In this document: positions 15,944 to 24,528 of the stretch, piece by piece
Position numbering within the stretch: position 1 is the first letter of the stretch
Layout: every line of letters starts with the position of its first letter
Origin: Candidatus Gastranaerophilales bacterium
Lineage (GTDB): Bacteria > Cyanobacteriota > Vampirovibrionia > Gastranaerophilales > Gastranaerophilaceae
NCBI GenBank assembly: GCA_944326545.1
Contig: CALVEH010000001.1
Location: forward strand, 73,422 to 137,421
DNA: 64,000 nt
Direction: 5' to 3'
The notes under the pieces: model-generated
Database searches by the model: none
Seen by the model: only the letters and a program-made list of their open reading frames with translations
Told to the model about the DNA's origin: nothing
Translations under genes and position numbers: made by a program

Positions 15944-16594
15944 ATGACAAATCTTTCACAATACATTGAACACACTCTTTTAAAACAAGATGCAACAAAA
16001 GAAGAACTAACAAAACTCTTGGACGAAGCTAAAAAATATAATTTTAAAGGTGTGTGTGTTAATCCGATAAATGTTGCAACAGCTAAAAAGTATCTGAACG
16101 ATACTGATGTAAAAATTGTGACAGTAGTCGGATTCCCTCTAGGTGCAAATGTTTCCGAGGTAAAAGCTTTTGAAACAGAAAGAGCTATAAAAGACGGTGC
16201 CGATGAAATTGATATGGTACTTAACGTTTCAAAGCTCAAAGACAAAGACTATGAGTTTGTTTTGGAAGACATTAAAGCAGTAAAAAAAGCTTGTGCAGAC
16301 AAACCTTTAAAAGTAATTTTAGAAACCGACTTGCTTGAAAAAGATGAGATAAAAAAAGCGTGCGAACTCTGCGTAGAAGCAAAAGCCGATTTTGTTAAAA
16401 CATCAACAGGTTTTGTTAAAAACGGAGAAGGAGCAAAAGCTGAAGATGTAAAACTTATGGCAGACATTGTAAAACCTCACGGGCTTGGTGTTAAAGCGTC
16501 TGCAGGAATAAGAGACAAAGCAAAAGCTCTGGCTATGATAGAAGCAGGAGCAGACAGATTGGGTACAAGTTCGGGTGTTGCAATAGTTTCGTAG
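15944..16594 (+). CDS. deoC: Deoxyribose-phosphate aldolase
   Basis: This 216-residue TIM-barrel enzyme cleaves 2-deoxyribose 5-phosphate to glyceraldehyde 3-phosphate and acetaldehyde in deoxynucleoside salvage. Family motifs are IEHTLLKQDAT near the start, VVGFPLGA (about 66-73), GADEIDMVLN, and the Schiff-base lysine Lys152 in FVKTSTGF. The phosphate-binding GVKASAGIR and GADRLGTSSG close it. A ribosome site AAGGAA precedes the ATG. The length is typical. Confidence 0.96.
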   Translation: MTNLSQYIEHTLLKQDATKEELTKLLDEAKKYNFKGVCVNPINVATAKKYLNDTDVKIVTVVGFPLGANVSEVKAFETERAIKDGADEIDMVLNVSKLKDKDYEFVLEDIKAVKKACADKPLKVILETDLLEKDEIKKACELCVEAKADFVKTSTGFVKNGEGAKAEDVKLMADIVKPHGLGVKASAGIRDKAKALAMIEAGADRLGTSSGVAIVS

Positions 16595-16634
16595 TTTAAA
16601 AAAGTGATTTTAGCGTAAAATACACCCAAACAAA

Positions 16635-16663
16635 TTGTATTTGACATGCTTTTTTAGTAAAAT
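16635..16663 (+). promoter_or_regulatory. Possible promoter for murF
   Basis: TTGTAT (16635-16640) and TAAAAT (16658-16663) are spaced by 17 bases. A TTGACA at 16641 overlaps but has no properly spaced partner. This could let the cell-wall genes be transcribed separately from deoC. Confidence 0.4.
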
Positions 16664-16708
16664 TTTTTTGGAAACAGGATGTTTCTAATGTGTGGCAAGG
16701 TATAGTTT

Positions 16709-18034
16709 ATGAAGTTTACATATGAAGAATTAGTGAAAGTAACGGAAGCTAAAGTGCTGCAATGTTCTAACACAAGCGGTTCTTTGTCGATTTCTACAGA
16801 TTCTAGAAATATTAATGACACAAATGTCTATATTCCTTTAAAAGGTGAAAAATTTGACGGACATAACTTTATCCAAGATGCAGTAGATAAAGGTGTTAGA
16901 GGATATTTTACAAGTGACAAAACCAAAATTTTCCCTGCCGCAAAATTTATCTTGTATGTCGAAAACACGCTTGAAGCATACCTAAAACTTGCATTGTATT
17001 ACAAAGAAAAAGTTAACCCTGTAACAATAGCAATAACAGGCAGTTCAGGCAAAACGACAACAAAAGAAATGATGGCCTCTGTTGCACAAGAAGCCTATAA
17101 GACTCATAAATCACCTTTAAACCACAATAACGAAATCGGCTTGTGCCAAACATTGCTTTCTATGCCAAAAGACACAGAAGTCTTGATTGTTGAAATGGGT
17201 ATGCGAGGACTTGGCGAAATTGAACTTTTGTCAAAATATTCAAGACCAGACATAGCTATCATTGCAAACACAGGTACAGCGCACATTGGCAGATTGGGTT
17301 CTGAAGAAAATATTGCAAAAGCAAAATGCGAAATTTCAAAATACTTGCACAAAGAAGGAACACTCTTTGCTCACGATACGGAACTTATAAGAAAAACTAA
17401 CAACTTTGAAGGCGAAACCGTTTACGTAGGGCTAAATTCACCTGAACTTAAAGATATAGAACTAAATCAAAGCTCAAGCAAATTTACTTACAAAAACTAT
17501 ACCTACGAGCTTAATATAGAAGGTCGCCACAACATACAAAACGCTCTTTTTGTAATAAATGCAGCGCTTAAACTCGGAATAAGTGAGCAAAAAATTGCTC
17601 AAGGTCTAAAAAAATACAAACCTATAGAAAAAAGATGGGAAATCACAGAAACTCAAGGCTTAAAAATAATCAATGACAGCTACAACTCAAACCCCGAGTC
17701 TTTAAAAGCTGCGATTTCTACATTCCTTTCCACACAAAATCCGCCAAGATTGCTTGTTTTAGGGGACATGGGAGAACTTGGCAAAGACGAAAAAGAATAC
17801 CACAAACAAATAGGTGAATTTTTAAACGGGTATGAAAACGTAACGCTAGTTACTGTCGGTGATTTGGCAAAACACATAGCAGAAAACACTAAACACCAAT
17901 CAGTAAGTTTTGCAGATAACAAAGATGTTGCAAATTACATATTAAACAATGTAGAAAAAGGCACAACAATACTGTTCAAAGCGTCACGTTCAATGAAGTT
18001 TGAAGAAATAATCAAGGAGTTAAATCAACAATGA
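16709..18034 (+). CDS. murF: UDP-N-acetylmuramoyl-tripeptide--D-alanyl-D-alanine ligase
   Basis: MurF adds D-Ala-D-Ala to the UDP-MurNAc tripeptide, the last cytoplasmic step before the lipid stage. The 441-residue protein shows the N-terminal substrate domain (STDSRNI near 30; VYIPLKGEKFDGHNFI). The P-loop is GSSGKTTT (111-118). The central domain includes PLNHNNEIGLCQTLL, VEMGMRG and IIANTGTAHIG. The C-terminal domain has INDSYNSNPES and LGDMGELG. It overlaps mraY by 4 bases, so translation is coupled. Confidence 0.96.
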   Translation: MKFTYEELVKVTEAKVLQCSNTSGSLSISTDSRNINDTNVYIPLKGEKFDGHNFIQDAVDKGVRGYFTSDKTKIFPAAKFILYVENTLEAYLKLALYYKEKVNPVTIAITGSSGKTTTKEMMASVAQEAYKTHKSPLNHNNEIGLCQTLLSMPKDTEVLIVEMGMRGLGEIELLSKYSRPDIAIIANTGTAHIGRLGSEENIAKAKCEISKYLHKEGTLFAHDTELIRKTNNFEGETVYVGLNSPELKDIELNQSSSKFTYKNYTYELNIEGRHNIQNALFVINAALKLGISEQKIAQGLKKYKPIEKRWEITETQGLKIINDSYNSNPESLKAAISTFLSTQNPPRLLVLGDMGELGKDEKEYHKQIGEFLNGYENVTLVTVGDLAKHIAENTKHQSVSFADNKDVANYILNNVEKGTTILFKASRSMKFEEIIKELNQQ

Positions 18035-18996
18035 TATTAGCAATAGTTGCGGCATTGATAGCATTTGTACTGTCATTGCTATTGGGAGTTCCTTATATAG
18101 ACTTTTTAAAGAAAAAAATGCTGGGTCAATATATAAGAGAAGAAGCACCTGAATCTCATGCACAAAAAGGCGGAACACCAACAACAGGCGGTGTATTTCT
18201 TGTTACAGCAGCAATCATTGCTTCCGTTGTGTCATTGTTTATGGCTGAAAAAACTTCAACAGGCGCATTTTTGCTTTTAATTACATTTATATTTTATATG
18301 TTCGCAGGTTTTCAAGACGATTCGCAAAAATTTGCGCACCACGAAAACAAAGGTCTTAGCGCAAGAGGCAAACTAATCTTGCAAGTTGCAATAGCTTGTT
18401 TGCCTGTTATGTTTGTTACAATAAGCGGAAGAACATTCCTAACTTTTGGCGAATACACATTCAACCTCGGTTATTTTTACCCTGCCTTTGGTATTTTCCT
18501 TATCACAGGGGTATCAAATGCAGTTAACTTAACAGACGGGTTAGACGGTCTTGCTGCATCAAATATGATTGTATCAACAGTTGCGCTAGGTTTAATAAAC
18601 CTTATTATGGGTAACGTAGATATAGCAATAATATGTGCTTCTGTAGCCGGTGCTTGTTTAGGATTTTTATATTTCAACAGACACCCTGCAAAAGTTTTTA
18701 TGGGCGATACAGGCTCTTTGGCATTAGGCGGTGTTTTAGGCACTATTGCGGTTATGGGCAAATTTGAATTGTGGCTCATACCTATCGGGATAATATTTTT
18801 GCTTGAAACTTTATCAGTAATGTTGCAAGTTACAAGCTACAAACTTACAGGCAAAAGAATTTTCAAAATGAGTCCTATACATCACCATTTTGAATTGTGC
18901 GGCTGGAAAGAAGTCACAATCGTTAAAGTATTTACACTTGTGAACTTCATATTCTGTACAGGTGCGGTTCTTCTGTTCTGGTACTTAAACAGATAG
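18031..18996 (+). CDS. mraY: Phospho-N-acetylmuramoyl-pentapeptide transferase
   Basis: MraY transfers phospho-MurNAc-pentapeptide from UDP to undecaprenyl phosphate, making lipid I. The 321-residue protein is polytopic with about ten membrane helices. Signatures include GGTPTTGG (about 49-56), GFQDDSQKF with the Asp pair near 92, NLTDGLDGLA (near 165) and FMGDTGSLALGG (near 227). The HHHFE motif is at PIHHHFELCGW. It overlaps murF by 4 bases and precedes murD by 5. Confidence 0.96.
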   Translation: MILAIVAALIAFVLSLLLGVPYIDFLKKKMLGQYIREEAPESHAQKGGTPTTGGVFLVTAAIIASVVSLFMAEKTSTGAFLLLITFIFYMFAGFQDDSQKFAHHENKGLSARGKLILQVAIACLPVMFVTISGRTFLTFGEYTFNLGYFYPAFGIFLITGVSNAVNLTDGLDGLAASNMIVSTVALGLINLIMGNVDIAIICASVAGACLGFLYFNRHPAKVFMGDTGSLALGGVLGTIAVMGKFELWLIPIGIIFLLETLSVMLQVTSYKLTGKRIFKMSPIHHHFELCGWKEVTIVKVFTLVNFIFCTGAVLLFWYLNR

Positions 18997-19001
18997 GATA
19001 A

Positions 19002-20360
19002 ATGATGAAAAGAAAATGGTTTGATAAAAAAGTTTTAATATTAGGTTTGTCAAAAAGCGGTATTGCAGCTGCAAAATACCTTAACTCAAAAGGTGCAGAT
19101 TGTTTTATTACAGAAAAAAAATCGCTCGCACCTAAGGATGAACAAACAGTCAAAGAGCTTAATGAACTCGGAATAAAAACAGAGTTTGAAAACCACTCCG
19201 AAGAATTTATGAGTGATGTTTATATTGCAGTAACAAGCCCTGGAATTCCTCCAAAATCAGAGCTTATGCAAAAGTTAAAAGAAAAAAATATACAAGTCAT
19301 AAGCGAAATTGAACTTGCATATTTAGAAACTCAAGTACCGTTTATTGCAATCACCGGTACAAACGGCAAAACAACAACAACAGAACTTACAAACTTTATA
19401 ATCAATAAAGAATACAAAGCAGAAAAATGCGGGAACATCGGTATTCCGCCTTGCTCTTTGCTGGATTCAAAAACAGACTATTTTGTTTGCGAAGTAAGCT
19501 CATTCCAACTAAACTACAGCCCGAGCTTCCGCCCTCAAATTGCTGTTTGGATGAACTTTACCCCTGACCATATCGACTGGCATGGCGGACTTGATGGCTA
19601 TTTTGAAGCCAAAGCATCTTTGTTTGCGGCAAACAAAATGCCAGGGTTTGCAATCTTTAACGCAGAAGATGAAAAATTATTGGAATTCGGTCAAAATTAC
19701 AGCGGAGAAAAATTCTTTTTTGGCAAAGAGTTTGAACAAAATTGCTCATACATTAAAGACAACGCAATTTTTTATAAAAGACAAAAAGGCTCTGAAGAAA
19801 AAATTATTGACTTAAAAGATATTCCTCTTGTCGGAAACCACAACTATCAAAACGTTATGGCTTCTTTGATAAGTGCCAAACTTGTCGGTATCGATACAGA
19901 AAAAATAAGAGAAGCAATAAAAGAATTTAAAGCACCTGAACACAGATGTGAGTTTGTTGCAAATATTCAAGGAAAAGATGTCTACAACGACTCTAAAGCA
20001 ACAAACCCTGAAGCTGCAATATTTGCGCTAAAATCTTTTGAAGGCAAAAGCGTAACTCTTATTGCCGGTGGAACAGACAAAAATACAGACTTAACAGAAT
20101 TTTGTGAAACTGTTAAAAAATACGTAAATCACGTTGTTTTGCTAGGTCTTGCAAAAGACAGATTTGAAGCAGAATTACGCAAAAACGGATATGAAAACAT
20201 CATCATGATTGACGGAAGTTTTCAAGACGGAGTTGACAAAGCTTTTGAACTTCCTGACGAAGTAGTATTGTTATCTCCTGCTTGTTCAAGTTATGATATG
20301 TTCTCAGGATATGAGGAACGCGGAAGGGTGTTCAAAGAGTATGCCTTATCGAAACAATAG
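19002..20360 (+). CDS. murD: UDP-N-acetylmuramoylalanine--D-glutamate ligase
   Basis: MurD adds D-glutamate to UDP-MurNAc-L-Ala in the cytoplasm. The 452-residue protein has the Rossmann-like N-terminus (VLILGLSKSGIAAA, 11-24). SPGIPPKS follows, then the P-loop GTNGKTTT (119-126), NFTPDHIDWHGG and the C-terminal NDSKATNPEA and AGGTDKN motifs. Length and motif order are standard. murE and murC are not next to it, so the mur pathway is split across the genome. Confidence 0.96.
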   Translation: MMKRKWFDKKVLILGLSKSGIAAAKYLNSKGADCFITEKKSLAPKDEQTVKELNELGIKTEFENHSEEFMSDVYIAVTSPGIPPKSELMQKLKEKNIQVISEIELAYLETQVPFIAITGTNGKTTTTELTNFIINKEYKAEKCGNIGIPPCSLLDSKTDYFVCEVSSFQLNYSPSFRPQIAVWMNFTPDHIDWHGGLDGYFEAKASLFAANKMPGFAIFNAEDEKLLEFGQNYSGEKFFFGKEFEQNCSYIKDNAIFYKRQKGSEEKIIDLKDIPLVGNHNYQNVMASLISAKLVGIDTEKIREAIKEFKAPEHRCEFVANIQGKDVYNDSKATNPEAAIFALKSFEGKSVTLIAGGTDKNTDLTEFCETVKKYVNHVVLLGLAKDRFEAELRKNGYENIIMIDGSFQDGVDKAFELPDEVVLLSPACSSYDMFSGYEERGRVFKEYALSKQ

Positions 20361-21561
20361 ACCACAAAGAAATAACAGAAATAATTATAATAACTATGAC
20401 AATCAGTCACTCCCGCCGGCAAATGATATAGTTTTATCACCGCCTGATACAACACTGATGGTAGTTGTTGCATTTCTTGTTGTAATAGGTTTGATGGCAA
20501 CGTTTTCTGCTGGTGCGCCAAAAGCTATGGATTTGGGACAAAACCCGGCATCTTTTGCACTAAAACAGTTTGCATATTTGGTTGTTGGCTTTTTTGGGCT
20601 TAAATATTTTATGCAACTTGATTATAAAAAATTGAAAGATTGGGCAGTACCGTTTGCTTGGTTTGTTATCATAATGCTTGCACTTGTTGATTTTACGCCA
20701 TTGGGGGTTATTGTTAACGGTGCAAAACGTTGGATAATGCTTGGACCTATACAATTTCAGCCATCCGAAATGACAAAACTTGCAGTTATATTGCTTTTAG
20801 GCAGTGCCTTTAATCGTGACAGCAATTTGTTTGATTCTGTTAAATGGGCAAGGTATTTTGTTCCTATTTTGATAATGGTATTTCTTGTACTAAAACAGCC
20901 TAACCTTTCGATGGTAGTTTTACTGTTTTTAACAACCTGCGTAATGTATTTTAGTGTTGCAGGCTCTATAAAATATATGGTAGGAGCAGGCTTAGCAGTT
21001 ATTGCATCTGTTGGGGCAACATTTATGATGTTTGGTCATAAACTGTTGCACGGGTACCAAATGCAACGTATTCAAATTTGGTTAAACCCTAATTCTGACC
21101 CATACGGTGCAGGGTACAACATTATACAATCATTACTGGCATTTGCTGCAGGCGGTTTTTGGGGAGTAGGATACGGAAATTCAAAACAAAAACTCGCTTG
21201 GCTTCCTGAAGGACACACTGACTTTATCTTTGCTGTTATAGCAGAAGAACTCGGATTTTTAGGATGTTTTCTTATAATCGGTTTGTTCTGGACATTTATA
21301 CATAGAGGCATAATCATTGCATCACGTGCAAATGATATGTACGGAAAGCTTTTAGCAGTTGGTATTACTTTATCAATAGGCTTGCAGGCATTTATTAACA
21401 TGAGCGTATCAAGCTCACTAATCCCTGCAACAGGTGTACCGCTTCCGTTTATCAGCTACGGCGGAACATCATTGGTTGTGTCTTTATGCATGGTAGGTAT
21501 ATTATTAAACATTTCAAAAAAGAGAATAAAAAGGATAAAAAACTATGAGCGAAACTATTGA
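20341..21561 (+). CDS. ftsW: FtsW/RodA/SpoVE-family glycosyltransferase, probably FtsW
   Basis: FtsW polymerises lipid II glycan strands at the division septum with a partner PBP. The 406-residue protein has a polar Asn-rich N-terminus of about 35 residues and then about ten membrane helices. SEDS signatures are GAKRWI, FQPSEMTKLA, HTDFIFAVIAEELGF and a C-terminal PLPFISYGGTS. An in-frame ATG at 20293 would overlap murD by 68 bases. I chose the ATG at 20341, with a 20-base overlap. Placement between murD and murG argues for FtsW rather than RodA. Confidence 0.92.
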   Translation: MPYRNNRPQRNNRNNYNNYDNQSLPPANDIVLSPPDTTLMVVVAFLVVIGLMATFSAGAPKAMDLGQNPASFALKQFAYLVVGFFGLKYFMQLDYKKLKDWAVPFAWFVIIMLALVDFTPLGVIVNGAKRWIMLGPIQFQPSEMTKLAVILLLGSAFNRDSNLFDSVKWARYFVPILIMVFLVLKQPNLSMVVLLFLTTCVMYFSVAGSIKYMVGAGLAVIASVGATFMMFGHKLLHGYQMQRIQIWLNPNSDPYGAGYNIIQSLLAFAAGGFWGVGYGNSKQKLAWLPEGHTDFIFAVIAEELGFLGCFLIIGLFWTFIHRGIIIASRANDMYGKLLAVGITLSIGLQAFINMSVSSSLIPATGVPLPFISYGGTSLVVSLCMVGILLNISKKRIKRIKNYERNY

Positions 21562-22681
21562 TAACAAGAAAAAAGTTTACTTTGTAACAGGCGGCGGCAC
21601 AGGCGGACACATTTACCCTGCTGTAGCTGTTGGCAACGCTTTGCAAAAAGAATCTGATACAGAAAAAGTATTCTATGTAGGCAACCCTGACAACCTTGAA
21701 AAGAAAATTGCAGACGAAAAAGTTTTTGACTTTCTCCCTGTAAGCATAACAGGTATGCCAAGAACAATGAGTTTTGATTTTGTAAAATGGGCAGTTAAAC
21801 TTGCTTTATCAACTGCAAAATCTGTTTATTATATTTTTAAATACAAACCATCATTGATTTTTGGGACTGGCGGATACGTTAGCGCACCTATGCTTTTTGC
21901 AGGTATTTTAACAAGAACTCCTGTTGTTATACACGAGTGTGACGCAATCCCCGGTAAAGTAACAAAATTAATCGCACCATACGCAAGCTCTGTATCTGTA
22001 GCTTTTGAAAGTGCAAAAGAAAACATCAAATCTGATAAAATCCACTACAACGGAAACCCTGTGAGAGAAGAATTTTCTACAGTTGACAGATTCAAAGCGA
22101 GACAAAAATGGAACCTCAAAGACAAATTAACAATCATGGTTATGGGAGGTTCTCAAGGTGCTAAAAAAATTAATACAGTTCTTATTAACAGCATCAAAAA
22201 CTTGTTCAAAAAATATGATATACAAATCATTCACCAAACAGGCTTAAAAAATTATGATGAAACAGTTAAAGAACTCAAGAAAATTTATCCTGAATACACA
22301 GAAAACTCTCAATATGTAATCAGACCTTATTTCAAAAAAATGTATTTACCGATGATAGCATCAGATATCGCAGTATCAAGAGCAGGTTCTTTAAGCATTT
22401 CAGAAATCTGCGTATCTGGCTTGGCTTCAATATTGATTCCATACCCTTATGCAGCAGCAGACCACCAAAGAAAAAATGCCAGAGAAATGGAAGAGCTCGG
22501 TGCTTCTTTATACCTTGACGATTCTGAATGCACAGTTGAATCATTTACAGAAAAATTGGAAGAACTAATCAACAACACTCAAAAAATGATAGAACTCCAA
22601 AACAACGCTAAAGCACTTGTTAAAACAAATGCAACAAAAAACATCATAGAGCAGATAAAAGCAGTTTTAGCAAACGCATAG
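21545..22681 (+). CDS. murG: UDP-N-acetylglucosamine--MurNAc-(pentapeptide) pyrophosphoryl-undecaprenol transferase
   Basis: MurG makes lipid II at the inner membrane face. The 378-residue GT-B enzyme has the glycine-rich FVTGGGTGGHIYPAVAVGNA near the N-terminus and FGTGGYVSAP. HECDAIPGKV replaces the usual HEQNxxPG, with Cys-Asp at the Gln-Asn positions. MVMGGSQGAKKIN and the UDP-GlcNAc motif SRAGSLSISE follow, then IPYPYAAADHQRKNA. It overlaps ftsW by 17 bases. Confidence 0.95.
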   Translation: MSETIDNKKKVYFVTGGGTGGHIYPAVAVGNALQKESDTEKVFYVGNPDNLEKKIADEKVFDFLPVSITGMPRTMSFDFVKWAVKLALSTAKSVYYIFKYKPSLIFGTGGYVSAPMLFAGILTRTPVVIHECDAIPGKVTKLIAPYASSVSVAFESAKENIKSDKIHYNGNPVREEFSTVDRFKARQKWNLKDKLTIMVMGGSQGAKKINTVLINSIKNLFKKYDIQIIHQTGLKNYDETVKELKKIYPEYTENSQYVIRPYFKKMYLPMIASDIAVSRAGSLSISEICVSGLASILIPYPYAAADHQRKNAREMEELGASLYLDDSECTVESFTEKLEELINNTQKMIELQNNAKALVKTNATKNIIEQIKAVLANA

Positions 22682-22702
22682 AACCGTCAAATTGCCCAAA
22701 AT

Positions 22703-22731
22703 TTGCCAGCAGAGCATTTTAACGCTATAAT
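22703..22731 (+). promoter_or_regulatory. Promoter for the FtsB/DivIC-like gene
   Basis: TTGCCA (22703-22708) and TATAAT (22726-22731) are spaced by exactly 17 bases. A start at about 22738 would lie after the first in-frame ATG (22735), so that codon cannot be the true start if this promoter is used. Confidence 0.65.
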
Positions 22732-22761
22732 GTTATGACAAAGAGCAATATGGGGTTAGAT

Positions 22762-23163
22762 ATGAACAAACCTGATTTAATAGAAAAAACTCAGGCAAAA
22801 AATAATAAAAGAAAAAACAAAATCCGTTTTTATTATTCTTTCCTGACCATAGTTCTTTTAATTTGCCTTGTACAAATAGGTTTTAGTGCATTTAACAACA
22901 TCACTAAAAGCATAAGCTACCACGGCAAAATCAAAAAAATGAAAGCTCTAAACCAACAAGCTTACGCTGAAAACCAAAGGCTTAAAGAAGAACTTGAAGA
23001 TTTCAGCTCAATGAAAAGTCTTGAAGCAATCGCAAGAAACAACCTAAAAATGGCAGGCGAGGACGAGGTACTTGTTATAATAAACAAACCGCAAGAGCCG
23101 GCTCCTACTGAAAATCAAAAAAAGAAAAATATCTTGAAAAAAAATAAAACTCAAAAACAATAA
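22762..23163 (+). CDS. FtsB/DivIC-type septum formation initiator protein
   Basis: This protein of about 133 residues has a basic N-terminus, one membrane helix (FYYSFLTIVLLICLVQIGFSAF) and a periplasmic coiled coil (NQQAYAENQRLKEELEDF). The characteristic tail SLEAIARNNLKMAGEDEVLVI follows; that is the FtsB/DivIC pattern, which with FtsL and FtsQ recruits the septal synthase. In-frame ATGs at 22735 and 22750 also exist. GGGG spaced 6 bases before 22762 and the promoter at 22703-22731 favour 22762 or 22750. The gene closes the cell-wall run and is followed by a terminator. Confidence 0.82.
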   Translation: MNKPDLIEKTQAKNNKRKNKIRFYYSFLTIVLLICLVQIGFSAFNNITKSISYHGKIKKMKALNQQAYAENQRLKEELEDFSSMKSLEAIARNNLKMAGEDEVLVIINKPQEPAPTENQKKKNILKKNKTQKQ

Positions 23164-23165
23164 CT

Positions 23166-23201
23166 AAAAAAGCTTCTTTGAGAAATCAAAGAAGCTTTTT
23201 T
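23166..23201 (+). terminator. Terminator closing the cell-wall gene run
   Basis: An 11-bp perfect stem AGCTTCTTTGA (23171-23181) / TCAAAGAAGCT (23186-23196) is followed by a T run. Confidence 0.88.
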
Positions 23202-23268
23202 GTACTAACGTTCCGAATGTAATAAAAACCTCACATTGTCTGAGTAGAATAATTGGGGAAAGAAAAGC

Positions 23269-23424
23269 CTATTTTATAGCCACAAGTCTTGATGATACAC
23301 CCATATCAGAATTAATCATCTTTGCACTGGCTATAGCCATAGAGCGTCTTTTTTTTGCACCTCTTAGCAAAAATGCAACTCCGTCACTTATATTACTTGT
23401 TGGTTTTGATAATTTCTTTAACAT
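23269..23424 (-). CDS. Candidate small basic protein, 51 residues
   Basis: The frame from the ATG at 23424 encodes MLKKLSKPTSNISDGVAF followed by a basic stretch (LLRGAKKRRSMAIASAKM) and GVSSRLVAIK. AAGGGA lies 6 bases upstream. It sits alone between two plus-strand units. The composition is protein-like and not a shadow of another gene. An earlier start at 23454 is in frame but lacks a ribosome site. Function unknown. Confidence 0.45.
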   Translation of the reverse strand: MLKKLSKPTSNISDGVAFLLRGAKKRRSMAIASAKMINSDMGVSSRLVAIK

Positions 23425-23562
23425 TAAATATCCCTTTAATCCGACTGCTTTCAATCACATTATTGTTATCGGGTTATTTTAATTTTTCTTTAGTATTTTA
23501 AATCGAGTTGTTACATAAGTTTACAAAACTATTTCAATTAAAATAACAAATTAGCTTCATAA

Positions 23563-23592
23563 TTGTACTTAATCACCGAAAAATGGTATAAA
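23563..23592 (+). promoter_or_regulatory. Possible promoter for the stator-like pair
   Basis: TTGTAC (23563-23568) and TATAAA (23587-23592) are spaced by 18 bases, upstream of a good ribosome site (AAGGAAGTATA) at the gene starting 23624. Confidence 0.45.
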
Positions 23593-23623
23593 TATTATAA
23601 AGAAGGAATAATAAGGAAGTATA

Positions 23624-24520
23624 ATGTTTGATTTTTCAGTATTTTTAAACCCGGTTATATTGGCAATTATTGTTTGTTTTATCGGTGTTGTTGCGTATTT
23701 TGTTTCTAAAGTTCAGTACATCAACATGTCATTGATAGGTTTGACTAATATATTGAAAAGCTTTAGAAAGGGTAATATCGTTTACAGATTCAAAGAGCTT
23801 GATGACATGTTTTTAAAAAGCCCTTTTATCTCAAACTATTGGGTAGAATTTAAAAACACGCTCGTTTTTAACGAAGGAATTTCCCTAAAAGGTGCTGCAC
23901 CTGAAAATTCTTCAATCCAGTGTACAATGGATTCTTCATACTTTTTTAACGAAGAAACTCTTATCAACAGCAAACTTAACTACAAATTTATATCAGCTGT
24001 GCCAACAATTTTAACAGGTCTTGGCCCATTGTTCACATTTATGCACATTGCAATAGCATTTTCTAAAGTTAACTTTGCAACCCAAGAAGCAACAATAGCA
24101 TCTGTATCATCACTGCTCGCGTCAATGAAAGTTGCGGCAATGATTTCTGTTGTTGCAGTTGGTACATCAATTTTATTTATGGTTATTGAAAGAATTTTGT
24201 ACAAAAATATGTGCAAAACTCCATTAAGCGCTTTCCAATTAGAAATGAACAAGTTGTTTGACAATATAACATCTGAAAAATTCCTTGTAGAACTTTTAAG
24301 AGAATCAAAATTGCAAAACAGCGTACTCAACCAAACCTTTACAACTATGCCAATGCAGATGAAAGCCGCATTTGACAAAAGTTTTAAAGAGACACTTGTT
24401 CCATACTTGGATAATCTTATATTTTCTGTTAACAAACTTCAAGACAACATAAAAAAGAATAATTCAGGAGCCAAAAACATCTTAGATAATATTTTTGGCA
24501 CAAACAATGATGATGAGTAG
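23624..24520 (+). CDS. MotA/TolQ/ExbB-family proton channel protein, ZorA-like
   Basis: This 298-residue protein has one N-terminal membrane helix (about 10-28) and a cytoplasmic stretch with ELDDMFLKSPFISNYW. Two further helices follow: about 121-150, AVPTILTGLGPLFTFMHIAI; and about 165-188, KVAAMISVVAVGTSILFMVI. That three-helix topology with a GLG-containing second helix is the ExbB/TolQ/ZorA plan, unlike four-helix MotA. The cytoplasmic tail (about 190-298) is helical but far shorter than the long tail of anti-phage ZorA. It reads straight into an OmpA/MotB-type partner, so together they form a proton-driven channel unit. No flagellar, TolA/TonB or ZorC/ZorD genes are nearby. Confidence 0.72.
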   Translation: MFDFSVFLNPVILAIIVCFIGVVAYFVSKVQYINMSLIGLTNILKSFRKGNIVYRFKELDDMFLKSPFISNYWVEFKNTLVFNEGISLKGAAPENSSIQCTMDSSYFFNEETLINSKLNYKFISAVPTILTGLGPLFTFMHIAIAFSKVNFATQEATIASVSSLLASMKVAAMISVVAVGTSILFMVIERILYKNMCKTPLSAFQLEMNKLFDNITSEKFLVELLRESKLQNSVLNQTFTTMPMQMKAAFDKSFKETLVPYLDNLIFSVNKLQDNIKKNNSGAKNILDNIFGTNNDDE

Positions 24521-24528
24521 TAAATATA

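Larger units (their letters stand above)
23202..23623. other. Intergenic region with one candidate small gene
   Basis: This 420-base gap holds a candidate 51-residue minus-strand gene (23269-23424) and a promoter-like pair (23563-23592). Nothing else is recognisable in the AT-rich remainder. Confidence 0.45.

Noticed and set aside
23980-24435. 151-residue minus-strand frame
   Set aside because: It is antisense to the channel gene at 23624, which has membrane helices and good family features.
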